A stretch of DNA of 64,000 nt, taken from NCBI RefSeq assembly GCF_017874715.1, contig NZ_JAGGLR010000002.1, positions 62,001 to 126,000 of the forward strand. Reading direction: 5' to 3'. How positions within the stretch are numbered: position 1 is the first letter of the stretch; every line of letters starts with the position of its first letter. Below, piece by piece: positions 43,650-51,598 of the stretch. The DNA comes from Streptomyces iranensis (GTDB lineage: Bacteria > Actinomycetota > Actinomycetes > Streptomycetales > Streptomycetaceae). Under the pieces are notes generated by a model. The model was not told the origin of the DNA and made no database searches. It saw only the letters and a program-made list of their open reading frames with translations. The position numbers and the translations under genes were made by a program.

Positions 43650-44571
43650 GATCGTCGGGGCGGGTCTGCTCGCCCATGTCCCCACCATCGTGCTCCCCGA
43701 GGAAACCCGGCGCGAGCTCAACGAGGGCAAGGAGTCCACCCTGGTCACCGGCCTCCGGCAGCTCCGCGAGGACGTCTTCGGGCACGACGGCTACGACACC
43801 GTCGTCGTCCTGGACTCCCACTGGGCCACCACGGTCGAGTTCGTCGTGACGGCCCACTCGCGGCGCGCGGGGCTGTTCACCTCCGACGAGCTGCCACGAG
43901 GCATGTGCCGGATGCCGTACGACTTCCCCGGCGACCCCGAACTCGCCCATGCCGTCGGCCAGTTCGCCGAGGCACACGGCACCTTCATCACCCCGATCGA
44001 CGACCCCTTCCTGCCGATCCACTACGCCACCGTCAACCTCTGGAAGTTCTTGGGCGAGGGGCTGCCCGGCAAGCGGTGGATGACGATCGGGGTCTGCCAG
44101 ACCGGCGACATGGAGGACCACTTCCGGCTGGGCCGTGCGCTCGCCGACGGCATCGCCACCATCCCCGGCCGCCGTGTGCTCCTGATCGCCTCCGGCGCCC
44201 TCTCGCACACCTTCTGGCCGCTGCGCGAGATCCGGGACCACGAGGCCGGCGACCCGCGCCATGTCTTCACCCCGCAGGCGAGGGCGGCCGACGAGGAGCG
44301 CATCGCCTGGTTCAAGGAGGGCCACCACGACAAGGTCCTCGACACCATGGACGCGTTCTGGACCCACCAGCCCGAGGCGAGGTTCTTCCACTATCTGATG
44401 ATGGCCGGTGCCCTCGGAGAGCGGGGGTGCGTGGCCCCGGCCCGCCAGTACGGCGCGTACGAGAACTCCGTCGGCACCGGCCAGGCCCACCTCTGGTTCG
44501 ACCGCCCGGCCGACGGCTGGACCGGCACCGGCTCGGCCACGCCCGGCACCACCCCGCACCGCCCCGTCTGA
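43642..44571 (+). CDS. hpaD: 3,4-Dihydroxyphenylacetate 2,3-dioxygenase (LigB type)
   Basis: A 309-residue extradiol ring-cleaving dioxygenase. Iron-binding and nearby residues lie in GAGLLAHVPTIVLPEE, VVLDSHWATTVEFVV and the acid near ENSVGTGQAHLWF; FTSDELPRGMCRMPYDFPGD and LLIASGALSHTFWPLREI agree with E. coli HpaD. It opens the ring of homoprotocatechuate to give the substrate for HpaE. Position between hpaE and hpaG confirms the role. The start overlaps hpaE, so translation is coupled. Confidence 0.88.
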   Translation: MGEIVGAGLLAHVPTIVLPEETRRELNEGKESTLVTGLRQLREDVFGHDGYDTVVVLDSHWATTVEFVVTAHSRRAGLFTSDELPRGMCRMPYDFPGDPELAHAVGQFAEAHGTFITPIDDPFLPIHYATVNLWKFLGEGLPGKRWMTIGVCQTGDMEDHFRLGRALADGIATIPGRRVLLIASGALSHTFWPLREIRDHEAGDPRHVFTPQARAADEERIAWFKEGHHDKVLDTMDAFWTHQPEARFFHYLMMAGALGERGCVAPARQYGAYENSVGTGQAHLWFDRPADGWTGTGSATPGTTPHRPV

Positions 44572-44582
44572 GGAGAGCCGAC

Positions 44583-45431
44583 ATGCCCGAGTACCGCCGC
44601 ATCCTCCTCGACGGCGCGGTCGTGGAGACCGTTCGCGAAGGCGACGAACTCGTCACCGGCGACGGCCGCCGCGTCGCGATCCACGAGGCACACCACCTGC
44701 CTCCCGTGGCCCCCTCCAAGGTGATCGCCGTCCACCTCAACCACCGCAGCCGCGTCGCCGAGTTCCAGGTCCGGCTCCCGGCCGCCCCCACCTACTTCCA
44801 CAAGCCGACCTCGGCCCTCAACTCCCACCGGGGCGCCGTCGTCCGCCCCGAGGGCTGCAAGTGGCTCAACTACGAGGGCGAGGTGGCCATCGTCATCGGG
44901 AAGACCACGCGGAACATCGCGCCCCACCAGGCGGCGGAGCACATCGCCGGTTACACGATCGCCAACGACTACGGGCTGCATGACTTCCGGGACACCGACG
45001 CCGGTTCGATGCTCCGCGTGAAGGGGTCCGACACCCTGTGCCCGCTGGGGCCGGGGCTGGTCACCGACTGGGACTTCCGCGGCAAGTATCTGCGCACCTA
45101 TGTCAACGGCCGGCCGGCGCAGGACGGGTCCACCGACGAGATGGAGTGGGACATGCACTATCTCGTCGCCGACATCGCCCGCACCATCACCCTCCACCCC
45201 GGTGATGTGCTGCTCTCCGGGACGCCCGCCAACTCCCGCCCCGTACAACCCGGCGATGTCGTGGACGTGGAGGTGGAGGGCCTGGGGCGGCTCACCAACC
45301 ACATCGTCACCGGCCCAACCCCGATCCGCGGCGATGTCGGAGCGCAGCCCACCGAGTCGGAGGAAGTCCTGTCCACCGCCCTGGGCGGAGACTGGGAGTT
45401 CCGCGGCGTCCGCCCGCCCAAGCGGCCCTGA
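44583..45431 (+). CDS. hpaG: Fumarylacetoacetate-hydrolase-family enzyme (HpaG-like)
   Basis: A 282-residue FAH-fold enzyme with HpaG features: HLNHRSRVAEFQVRLPAAPT, then YFHKPTSALNSHRGAVVRP, EGEVAIVIGKTTRNI with the metal-binding Glu and AGYTIANDYGLHDFRD. HpaG decarboxylates and isomerises the diacid made by HpaE. In enteric bacteria HpaG is a fused double-length protein; this is a single-domain form. It starts 11 bases after hpaD. The last codons (PPKRP) lie in a tandem repeat that continues past the stop. Confidence 0.83.
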   Translation: MPEYRRILLDGAVVETVREGDELVTGDGRRVAIHEAHHLPPVAPSKVIAVHLNHRSRVAEFQVRLPAAPTYFHKPTSALNSHRGAVVRPEGCKWLNYEGEVAIVIGKTTRNIAPHQAAEHIAGYTIANDYGLHDFRDTDAGSMLRVKGSDTLCPLGPGLVTDWDFRGKYLRTYVNGRPAQDGSTDEMEWDMHYLVADIARTITLHPGDVLLSGTPANSRPVQPGDVVDVEVEGLGRLTNHIVTGPTPIRGDVGAQPTESEEVLSTALGGDWEFRGVRPPKRP

Positions 45432-45490
45432 CCGCCCAAGCGGCCCCGACCACACCAGCGGCCCTGACCACACCAGCAGCCCAGAACAAA
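45417..45490. repeat. Tandem repeat of about 18-20 bp at and after the hpaG stop
   Basis: Four degenerate copies of a unit like CCCAAGCGGCCCTGACC begin in the last codons of hpaG and run into the gap before the decarboxylase gene. The last copies change the start to CCAGCGGCC. Confidence 0.8.
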
Positions 45491-45519
45491 ACCTCCGGCC
45501 CGACCAAGGAGTGGACCAC

Positions 45520-46881
45520 ATGGATCTGAATGCCTGGCTCGCCAGGGCCGTGGCGTCGAACGCCGACTGGGTGGAGAGCTTCGGCCCCTACCAGGCCCAT
45601 CCGACACTGGCGGTCGACGACGCCCGGTTCGCCGCCGCGTTCGAGGTCTTCACCGAGCGGCTCAAGGACAACTACCCCTTCTTCCACCCCCGTTACGCGG
45701 GCCAGATGCTCAAGCCACCGCATCCGGCGGCCGTCGTGGGCTACCTCACCGCGATGCTGATCAATCCCAACAACCACGCTCTGGACGGCGGTCCGGCCAC
45801 CGCCGAGATGGAGCGGGAGGCCGTCCAGCAGCTCGCCACGATGTTCGGCTACGACACCCACCTCGGCCACCTGACCACCAGCGGCACCATCGCCAACCTC
45901 GAGGCGCTCTTCGTGGCCCGCGAACTCCACCCCGGCAAGGGCGTCGCCTACAGCACCGAGGCCCACTACACCCACGGCCGGATGTGCGGTGTGCTGGGAG
46001 TGGAGGGCCATCCGGTCCCGGTGGACGACCTGGGGCGGATCGATCTCGACGCGCTGGAGCGGGTCCTGCGGACCGGCCGCGTCGGCACCGTGGTGCTCAC
46101 CGCGGGCACCACCGGGCTCGGAGCCGTCGAACCGGTCCACGAGGCGCTGGCGCTGCGCGAGCGCTACGGCGTGCGCATCCACGTCGACGCCGCCTACGGT
46201 GGCTTCTTCACCCTGCTGGCCGGGGCGCCGGGCCCGGAGGGCCTGCCCGAGGAGCCGTGGCGGGCCGTCGCCGAGGCCGATTCCATCGTCGTGGACCCGC
46301 ACAAGCACGGCCTCCAGCCGTACGGCTGCGGCGCCGTCCTGTTCCGCGATCCCTCGGTGGGCCGGTTCTATCTGCACGACTCGCCGTACACGTACTTCAC
46401 CTCCGAGGAGCTGCACCTCGGGGAGATCAGTCTGGAGTGTTCCCGCGCGGGTGCGGCGGCCGCCGCGCTGTGGCTCACGTTCCAGCTGGTACCGCCCACG
46501 CGGGAGGGGCTGGGGCAGTCGCTCGCGGCGGGCCGGCGGGCGGCGCTGCGCTGGGCCGAACTGATCGAGGGTTCGGAGCACCTGGAGCTGTACCAGGCCC
46601 CGGAGCTGGACATCGTCAGCTACTTCCCGGTGACCGAGGCCGCCACGCTGTCGCAGATCGACGCGGCCAGCAACCGCATCCTCCAGGAGGGGATGGCGGA
46701 CCGCGACCCCGTCTTCGTGAGCACGCTCCGCGTCGGCGCGGATCGCCTGACTGCCCTCCATCCGAAGCTCGTCCGGGACGCCGACGGGGCCCGCGTCCTG
46801 CGGAGTGTGCTGATGAAGCCGGAGTCCGAGGGCTATGTCGACCATCTCCATGAGCGTCTGGAGCGGCTCGCGCGTGCGTGA
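45520..46881 (+). CDS. PLP-dependent group II (aromatic/aspartate-type) decarboxylase
   Basis: A 453-residue PLP enzyme. LNPNNHALDGGPAT-like opening (LINPNNHALDGGPATAEMER), LTTSGTIANLEALFVARELH and the PLP lysine in SIVVDPHKHGLQPYGCG place it in the group II decarboxylase fold that includes tyrosine, DOPA and aspartate decarboxylases. AAGGAG precedes the ATG. It follows hpaG in the same operon, so tyrosine or DOPA, giving an amine that could enter the homoprotocatechuate route, is a reasonable substrate (inference). It could equally be a lyase/aldolase of the same fold. Confidence 0.75.
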   Translation: MDLNAWLARAVASNADWVESFGPYQAHPTLAVDDARFAAAFEVFTERLKDNYPFFHPRYAGQMLKPPHPAAVVGYLTAMLINPNNHALDGGPATAEMEREAVQQLATMFGYDTHLGHLTTSGTIANLEALFVARELHPGKGVAYSTEAHYTHGRMCGVLGVEGHPVPVDDLGRIDLDALERVLRTGRVGTVVLTAGTTGLGAVEPVHEALALRERYGVRIHVDAAYGGFFTLLAGAPGPEGLPEEPWRAVAEADSIVVDPHKHGLQPYGCGAVLFRDPSVGRFYLHDSPYTYFTSEELHLGEISLECSRAGAAAAALWLTFQLVPPTREGLGQSLAAGRRAALRWAELIEGSEHLELYQAPELDIVSYFPVTEAATLSQIDAASNRILQEGMADRDPVFVSTLRVGADRLTALHPKLVRDADGARVLRSVLMKPESEGYVDHLHERLERLARA

Positions 46882-46946
46882 CGGCCGCCCGCCCCATGCC
46901 CCCCCTTCAGCCCATCCGCGGCCCTCCGCGTCAGGAGCGTGACGGC

Positions 46947-47753
46947 ATGACCAGCGTCCGCGGGTACTTCCCGCCCAAGACCGCCACCGGCGCCGCGTCC
47001 CTCATCCCCGCCCCGCCGTGGCACTACTCCGGCGATCTGCTCACCATCGAGTACCGCACCGACCCCGCGCGGGTGCGCGAACTCCTGCCCGAGCCGCTGG
47101 AGCCCGCCGAGGAGGACCCGGGGGCGGTCGCGCTGATCTGGGCCGACTGGCAGTCCTGCGCGGCCGGTGGGCGGGAGCTGCTGGATCCGGTGCTCTCCCA
47201 GTACAAGGAGACCTTCGCGGTCGTCCGCTGTACGTACCGGGGCCGGACGTACTCTCGCTGTGTCTACATCTGGGTCGACAAGGACTTCGCGATCGCCCGC
47301 GGCCTGCAGCAGGGCTATCCGAAGAAGCTCGGCTCCATCCACCAGACCCGCCCCCACCCGTACGGGCCCGCCCCGCGCATCGAGCCCGGTGCCCGGTTCG
47401 GCGCGACCCTCGCCGCGGCCGACCGGCGCCTCGCCCAGGCCGTGGTGACCCTGCGCGAGCCCTCCGGGACCGGTGGCTTCGTCAACGGCCACGCGATGGC
47501 CCACCACCGCTGGCTGCCGTCGATCGAGAACCGCGAGGGCCTCGCCCTGGACGAGCTGATCGAGTCCGGCGCCGCCTCCTTCGAGGGCGGTCAGCCGTGG
47601 GTCGGCGACGCCGAGCTGGAGCTGTTCGACTCCCCCACCGAGGAGCTGGCCCGGCTGGAGGTCCGCGAGCCGATCGCCGCGTACTACCGCCAGGTCGGTG
47701 TGGTCTGGGACGGCGGCCGGCTGCTGGAGTCCGGCACCCCGGGGGCGCGGTAG
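46947..47753 (+). CDS. Acetoacetate-decarboxylase-family protein
   Basis: A 268-residue protein of the ADC fold. RGYFPPKTATGAASLIPAPP and the Schiff-base lysine region GLQQGYPKKLGSIHQTRPH are conserved. Members decarboxylate or cyclise beta-keto and related acids. AGGAG lies ten bases before the ATG. It is 65 bases after the PLP decarboxylase and is probably co-transcribed. The hpa pathway would still need steps after HpaG, and this protein might replace one of them; that is inference. Confidence 0.78.
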   Translation: MTSVRGYFPPKTATGAASLIPAPPWHYSGDLLTIEYRTDPARVRELLPEPLEPAEEDPGAVALIWADWQSCAAGGRELLDPVLSQYKETFAVVRCTYRGRTYSRCVYIWVDKDFAIARGLQQGYPKKLGSIHQTRPHPYGPAPRIEPGARFGATLAAADRRLAQAVVTLREPSGTGGFVNGHAMAHHRWLPSIENREGLALDELIESGAASFEGGQPWVGDAELELFDSPTEELARLEVREPIAAYYRQVGVVWDGGRLLESGTPGAR

Positions 47754-47810
47754 CGGCATGGGCGAAGGCCCGGCGCCCCCGTCCGCTCCGGCATCCCGGA
47801 GCACGGCCGG

Positions 47811-48132
47811 GTGCCCAAGTACTACGCCGTCAAGGCGCGTATCGCCCTGCTCGTCGACGAGTTGGGCGAGGGCGCGCCCATCCCCACCGAGCGCGATCTC
47901 TCCGAGCGGTTCGAGGTCGCGCGGGAGACGGTCCGGCAGGCGCTGCGCGAGCTGGTGCTGGAGGGGACGGCGCCAGGGGCGCGCCCCCGGCCGTTCGCTC
48001 GTCACTCTGGACCGCTTCCCCTGCCCCGAGGCTCGGATGCCCGATCTGGACACCGCCTTCGATCCGGACTCGTCCTTCTACTGATGGTCATCCGCTTCGG
48101 CGCGGTCACCGTGGACTTCGACGGCGACTCGT
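47811..48132 (+). pseudogene. GntR-family regulator, degraded
   Basis: The first 50 codons give a good GntR helix-turn-helix: KYYAVKARIALLVDELGEG, then PIPTERDLSERFEVARET and VRQALRELVLEG. The frame then breaks. Pieces of the C-terminal UTRA domain continue in another frame (FPCPEARMPDLDTAFDPDSS, ending at a TGA at 48082) and again in the first (VIRFGAVTVDFDGDSS). The middle of the protein is missing. It therefore looks like an inactivated regulator with a deletion and at least two frameshifts. It lies between the hpa block and the glycan locus, and its target is unknown. Confidence 0.7.
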
Positions 48133-48192
48133 CAAAACCCTCCCGTCCTGCATCGGCGCCCGGAAGCCGGCCACCGGCAGCTGACCCCACGC

Positions 48193-50610
48193 TCAAGCGG
48201 GACGGACCACATATGTGGCGCCCGCGTTCGCGGTGAAGGCCGTGACCCCCGGCTCCGGCCGGGTGGTGGCGACAGGTGCGTCCCCGGAGGTCACCCGCAC
48301 GGCATTCGCCGTACGCAGCCGCGTCGGCCCTCCGGCCCGTGCCCTCAGCCGCGCCTCGCTCAGCGCACCGCCCCGCCAGCTGACGTCCACCTCGAAGCCG
48401 CCCCGCGCCAGCAGGCCCCGAACGCTGCCGTCCGGCAGGTTCGGCGGGAGGGCGGGCAGCAGGTGCAGTTCGTCGTGCTGGCTCTGCAGCAGCCATTCGG
48501 TCACTCCGGCGCAGGCGCCGAAGTTGCCGTCGATCTGGAACGGCGGATGCAGATCGAAGAGGTTGGGGGCGGTGCGCTCGGGCGTGAGCAGATCGGTGAG
48601 CAGCTTGTAGGAGCGGTCCCCCTCCTGGAGCCGCGCCCAGAAGTTGATCTTCCAGGCGAGCGACCAGCCGGTCCCCGCGTCGCCCCGCTGTACGAGGGTG
48701 GTGCGCGCGGCGGCGAAGAGGTCCGGGGTGCGCGTCCGGCCGATCTGGTTGCTCGGATGCAGCCCGTACAGATGGGAGACATGGCGGTGCTGCTGCTCGG
48801 GGGCGCCCGCGTCCCAGTCCTGCTGCCACTCCTGGAGCTGGCCCCGGGCGCCGACCTTCATGGGGGCGAGCCGTCCGCGCGCGGCGAGCGCCTGGTCCCG
48901 GAAGGCGGCGTCGACGCCGAGGAGGTCGGCGGCCGAGGCCACCGCGCCGAACAGGTCCCGCAGCAGTTGCATGTCCATCGTCGGCCCGGCGCACAGCGAG
49001 CCGCCGCCCCCGCCGTGGTGGGCGTTCTCCGGGGAGACGGAGGGGCAGGTGACCAGCGCGCCCGTGGTCGGGTCGGTGACCAGCGCGTCGAGGAAGAACT
49101 GGGCGGCGCCCTTGAGGACGGGGTAGCGCGTCCGCAGTTTCGCCGTGTCGCGGGTGTAGCGGTAGTGCTCCCAGACGGCCATGGACAGCCACGCGCCGCC
49201 CATCGGCCACATGCCCCAGAAGGCGCCGTCCACGGGCGCCGTGCCGCGCCAGGCGTCGGTGTTGTGGTGGGTGACCCAGCCGTCCGCGCCGTACTGGGTG
49301 CGCGCCGTGGACCGCCCGGCGACGGCCAGCTCGTCGAGCAGCGCGAAGACCGGCTCCCAGCACTCCAGGAGGTTGGCGGGGGCGGCCGGCCAGTAGTTCA
49401 TCTCCGTATTGATGTTGATGGTGTACTTCGAGCCCCAGGGCGGGCTCGTCAGGTCGTTCCAGATGCCCTGGAGGTTGGCCGGCTGGGTGCCGGGGCGGGA
49501 GGCGGCGATGAGCAGATAGCGGCCGTACTGGAAGTGCAGTTCGACCAGTTGCGGATCGCCGCCGGAGGCGAAGCGGGCGACGCGCTCGTCGGTGGGCAGG
49601 GCCGCCGCTTCGCTGGTGCCCACGTCCAGTGAGGTACGGCGGAACAGCGCGCGGTGGTCCTCGACATGGCGGCCGCGCAGTTGTCCGTACGGGCGGCTCG
49701 CGGCCGGGTTGAGGTCCCCGGCCGCCCGGCCCACCGCGTCGCCATGGGCGTTCTCCCAGTTCACATAGGTGGTGCCGATGGCCACCAGGACGGTGGCCGC
49801 GTCGGCGCCCCGGACGGTGACGGTCCCGCCCGCGCTGGTGGTGTTGCCGCCCTCGGCGAGCACCCGCACCAGCGCGCGGAACCCCACGGCGCCGTCCAAC
49901 CCGCCGGTGGCGTCTCCGGTCCCGTCGAGCGCGGCGGTGAGCGGGTCGGGCGAGGACAGGGAGGTGTGCAGCGGGCTGTCGAACGTGGCGCCGAAGGACA
50001 GGGCGCCCTTCCTGGACGCGGACAGCCGGACGACGAGGACGCGGTCGGGAGCGCTGGCGAACGCCTCGCGGGTGTACGTCACACCGTCGCGGGTGTAGGT
50101 GGTGGTGGCGACCGCCGAGTCCAGGTCCAGCTCCCGCCGGTAGCCGGACACCGTGCCGCCCGTGGGCAGCTTGAGGAGCAGGTTGCCGACGGTCTGGTAT
50201 TGGGCCTGGCCACCGGGCACACCGAGGAAATCGGAGTTGATCAGCGTCTCGGCCTCGGGCCACTTGCCGTCGAAGACGAGCTGCCGGATGCGGGACAGGG
50301 CGGCAAGACCCTTGTGGTTGTCGTATTCGTGCGGCCCGCCCGCCCAGAGAGTGTCCGCGTTGAGCTGCAGCCGCTCGGTCTCGGTGCCCCCGAACACCAT
50401 CGCGCCGAGCCGCCCGTTGCCCAGCGGCAGGGCGCCCAGCCAGTCGGCGGCGGGCGCGCGGTACCACAGCGCCAGCGGCCGGTCCGCCGCCTGATGGCCG
50501 CCGTGCCGCGCGGCGTGGGCGGACCCGGCGGGCAGGCCGGTGGCCGCGAGGCCCGTGGTGGTCGTGGCGGCGAGGGCCATGAACCGCCGGCGCGGGACGT
50601 CAGGGGTCAC
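48193..50610 (-). CDS. Secreted GH95 alpha-L-fucosidase-like enzyme (Tat signal)
   Basis: An 805-residue exported enzyme. The start has a twin-arginine-type signal (PDVPRRRFMALAATTTTGLA), then the GH95 N-terminal domain (WYRAPAADWLGALPLGNGRL, then LNADTLWAGGPHEYDN) and catalytic barrel: NLQGIWNDLTSPPWGSKY, ITININTEMNYWPAA, HHNTDAWRGTAPVD and CPSVSPENAH. GH95 enzymes cut alpha-1,2-linked L-fucose, though some act on galactose. GTG 50610 overlaps the ThuA stop by three bases, so the two are coupled. It is a member of the glycan locus. Confidence 0.85.
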   Translation of the reverse strand: MTPDVPRRRFMALAATTTTGLAATGLPAGSAHAARHGGHQAADRPLALWYRAPAADWLGALPLGNGRLGAMVFGGTETERLQLNADTLWAGGPHEYDNHKGLAALSRIRQLVFDGKWPEAETLINSDFLGVPGGQAQYQTVGNLLLKLPTGGTVSGYRRELDLDSAVATTTYTRDGVTYTREAFASAPDRVLVVRLSASRKGALSFGATFDSPLHTSLSSPDPLTAALDGTGDATGGLDGAVGFRALVRVLAEGGNTTSAGGTVTVRGADAATVLVAIGTTYVNWENAHGDAVGRAAGDLNPAASRPYGQLRGRHVEDHRALFRRTSLDVGTSEAAALPTDERVARFASGGDPQLVELHFQYGRYLLIAASRPGTQPANLQGIWNDLTSPPWGSKYTININTEMNYWPAAPANLLECWEPVFALLDELAVAGRSTARTQYGADGWVTHHNTDAWRGTAPVDGAFWGMWPMGGAWLSMAVWEHYRYTRDTAKLRTRYPVLKGAAQFFLDALVTDPTTGALVTCPSVSPENAHHGGGGGSLCAGPTMDMQLLRDLFGAVASAADLLGVDAAFRDQALAARGRLAPMKVGARGQLQEWQQDWDAGAPEQQHRHVSHLYGLHPSNQIGRTRTPDLFAAARTTLVQRGDAGTGWSLAWKINFWARLQEGDRSYKLLTDLLTPERTAPNLFDLHPPFQIDGNFGACAGVTEWLLQSQHDELHLLPALPPNLPDGSVRGLLARGGFEVDVSWRGGALSEARLRARAGGPTRLRTANAVRVTSGDAPVATTRPEPGVTAFTANAGATYVVRPA

Positions 50611-51410
50611 TTGGCCACGCCCATGGCGTAGGTGATGCCGCCGAGGAGATGCTGCCGGAAGGCGGGCTCGGCGTAGGACTCCTTGGTGTGGCCGAGGCCG
50701 GTGTAGAAGGCCCGGCCGCCCTTGTACGCCTGGTACCAGCTGATGGGGTGATCGCCGTTCATGGTGCCGCCGCTGTACGAGGACTCGTCCAGCGAGGCGA
50801 GCACGTGCACGGTGGCCGTACCGCGGGGGTTGGTGCGGTAGTTGTACCACTCGTCGGTGCGGACCCAGGTGTCTCCGAGGTGGGCCGTCGCCGGGTGGGC
50901 GTGGTCCTCGACCTTCACCGTGGCCTGCTGGATCGCCGGGTGGGACTGGAACCACGCCCCGCACAGGCCACCGTAGAACGGCCAGTCGTACTCGGTGTCG
51001 GCGGCGGCGTGCACCCCCGCGTAGCCGCCGCCCGCCGCGATATAGCCCTCGAAGGCCGTCTGTTGGCCCGTGCCGAGGACGTCGCCGGTCGTGGACAGGA
51101 AGACCACGGCGGCGTAGCGGGCGAGGTTGCCGGGGGTGAAGGCGGCGGCGTCCTCGGTGGCGTCCACGGCGAACCCGGCCTGGGTGCCCAGTTGCCGGAT
51201 GGCGGCGATGCCGTCGGGGATGGAGTCATGGCGGAAGCCCGCCGTCTTGGAGAACACCAGCACCCGGCCCGCCTTCGGCCGTCTGCGGACGGTGGCGGCC
51301 CACGCGGGCGCGTTCACCGCCGTGATCAGGACGGCGCCGGCCGCGGCTTTCATCACGGAGCGGCGCGGGGCGGGGCCGGGGGTGGGCAGGTCGGGACGTT
51401 TCCTGTGCAC
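50607..51410 (-). CDS. Secreted ThuA-domain protein
   Basis: A 267-residue protein with an N-terminal export signal (RRSVMKAAAGAVLITAVNAP) and a ThuA/glutamine-amidotransferase-like domain: LVFSKTAGFRHDSIPDGIA, VFLSTTGDVLGTGQQTAFE and AAGGGYAGVHAAADTEYDW. ThuA proteins are linked with trehalose and other sugar use; many secreted forms are fused or neighbour to sugar dehydrogenases, as here with the gene at 57267. GTG start with GGAGGT at good spacing. The start context is nearly identical to that of the sugar dehydrogenase gene. Confidence 0.82.
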   Translation of the reverse strand: MHRKRPDLPTPGPAPRRSVMKAAAGAVLITAVNAPAWAATVRRRPKAGRVLVFSKTAGFRHDSIPDGIAAIRQLGTQAGFAVDATEDAAAFTPGNLARYAAVVFLSTTGDVLGTGQQTAFEGYIAAGGGYAGVHAAADTEYDWPFYGGLCGAWFQSHPAIQQATVKVEDHAHPATAHLGDTWVRTDEWYNYRTNPRGTATVHVLASLDESSYSGGTMNGDHPISWYQAYKGGRAFYTGLGHTKESYAEPAFRQHLLGGITYAMGVAK

Positions 51411-51535
51411 GGGGAACCTCCGGGGAGAAGTGTGATTCTCAATGGGGGTTGGGCACAGCGCGCGCCGTCGCGCCTGGGGCGCCGCACGGAAGCGAGGCTC
51501 TGAGGGGATGGGCCGCGTCCGTTGAGCGTAAGGGG

Positions 51536-51565
51536 ACCGTACCGAGTCGGCCCCACTTTGCAAAG
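51536..51565 (-). promoter_or_regulatory. Promoter with CTTTGCAAAG palindrome before ThuA-GH95
   Basis: On the minus strand TTTGCA (-35, 51564-51559) and TACGGT (-10, 51541-51536) are 17 bases apart. The -35 lies inside the perfect palindrome CTTTGCAAAG (51556-51565), a likely repressor site for a sugar-responsive regulator. Confidence 0.55.
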
Positions 51566-51598
51566 CCCGTTGACAAAATCCTGTGCCCGGTCGTCCGT

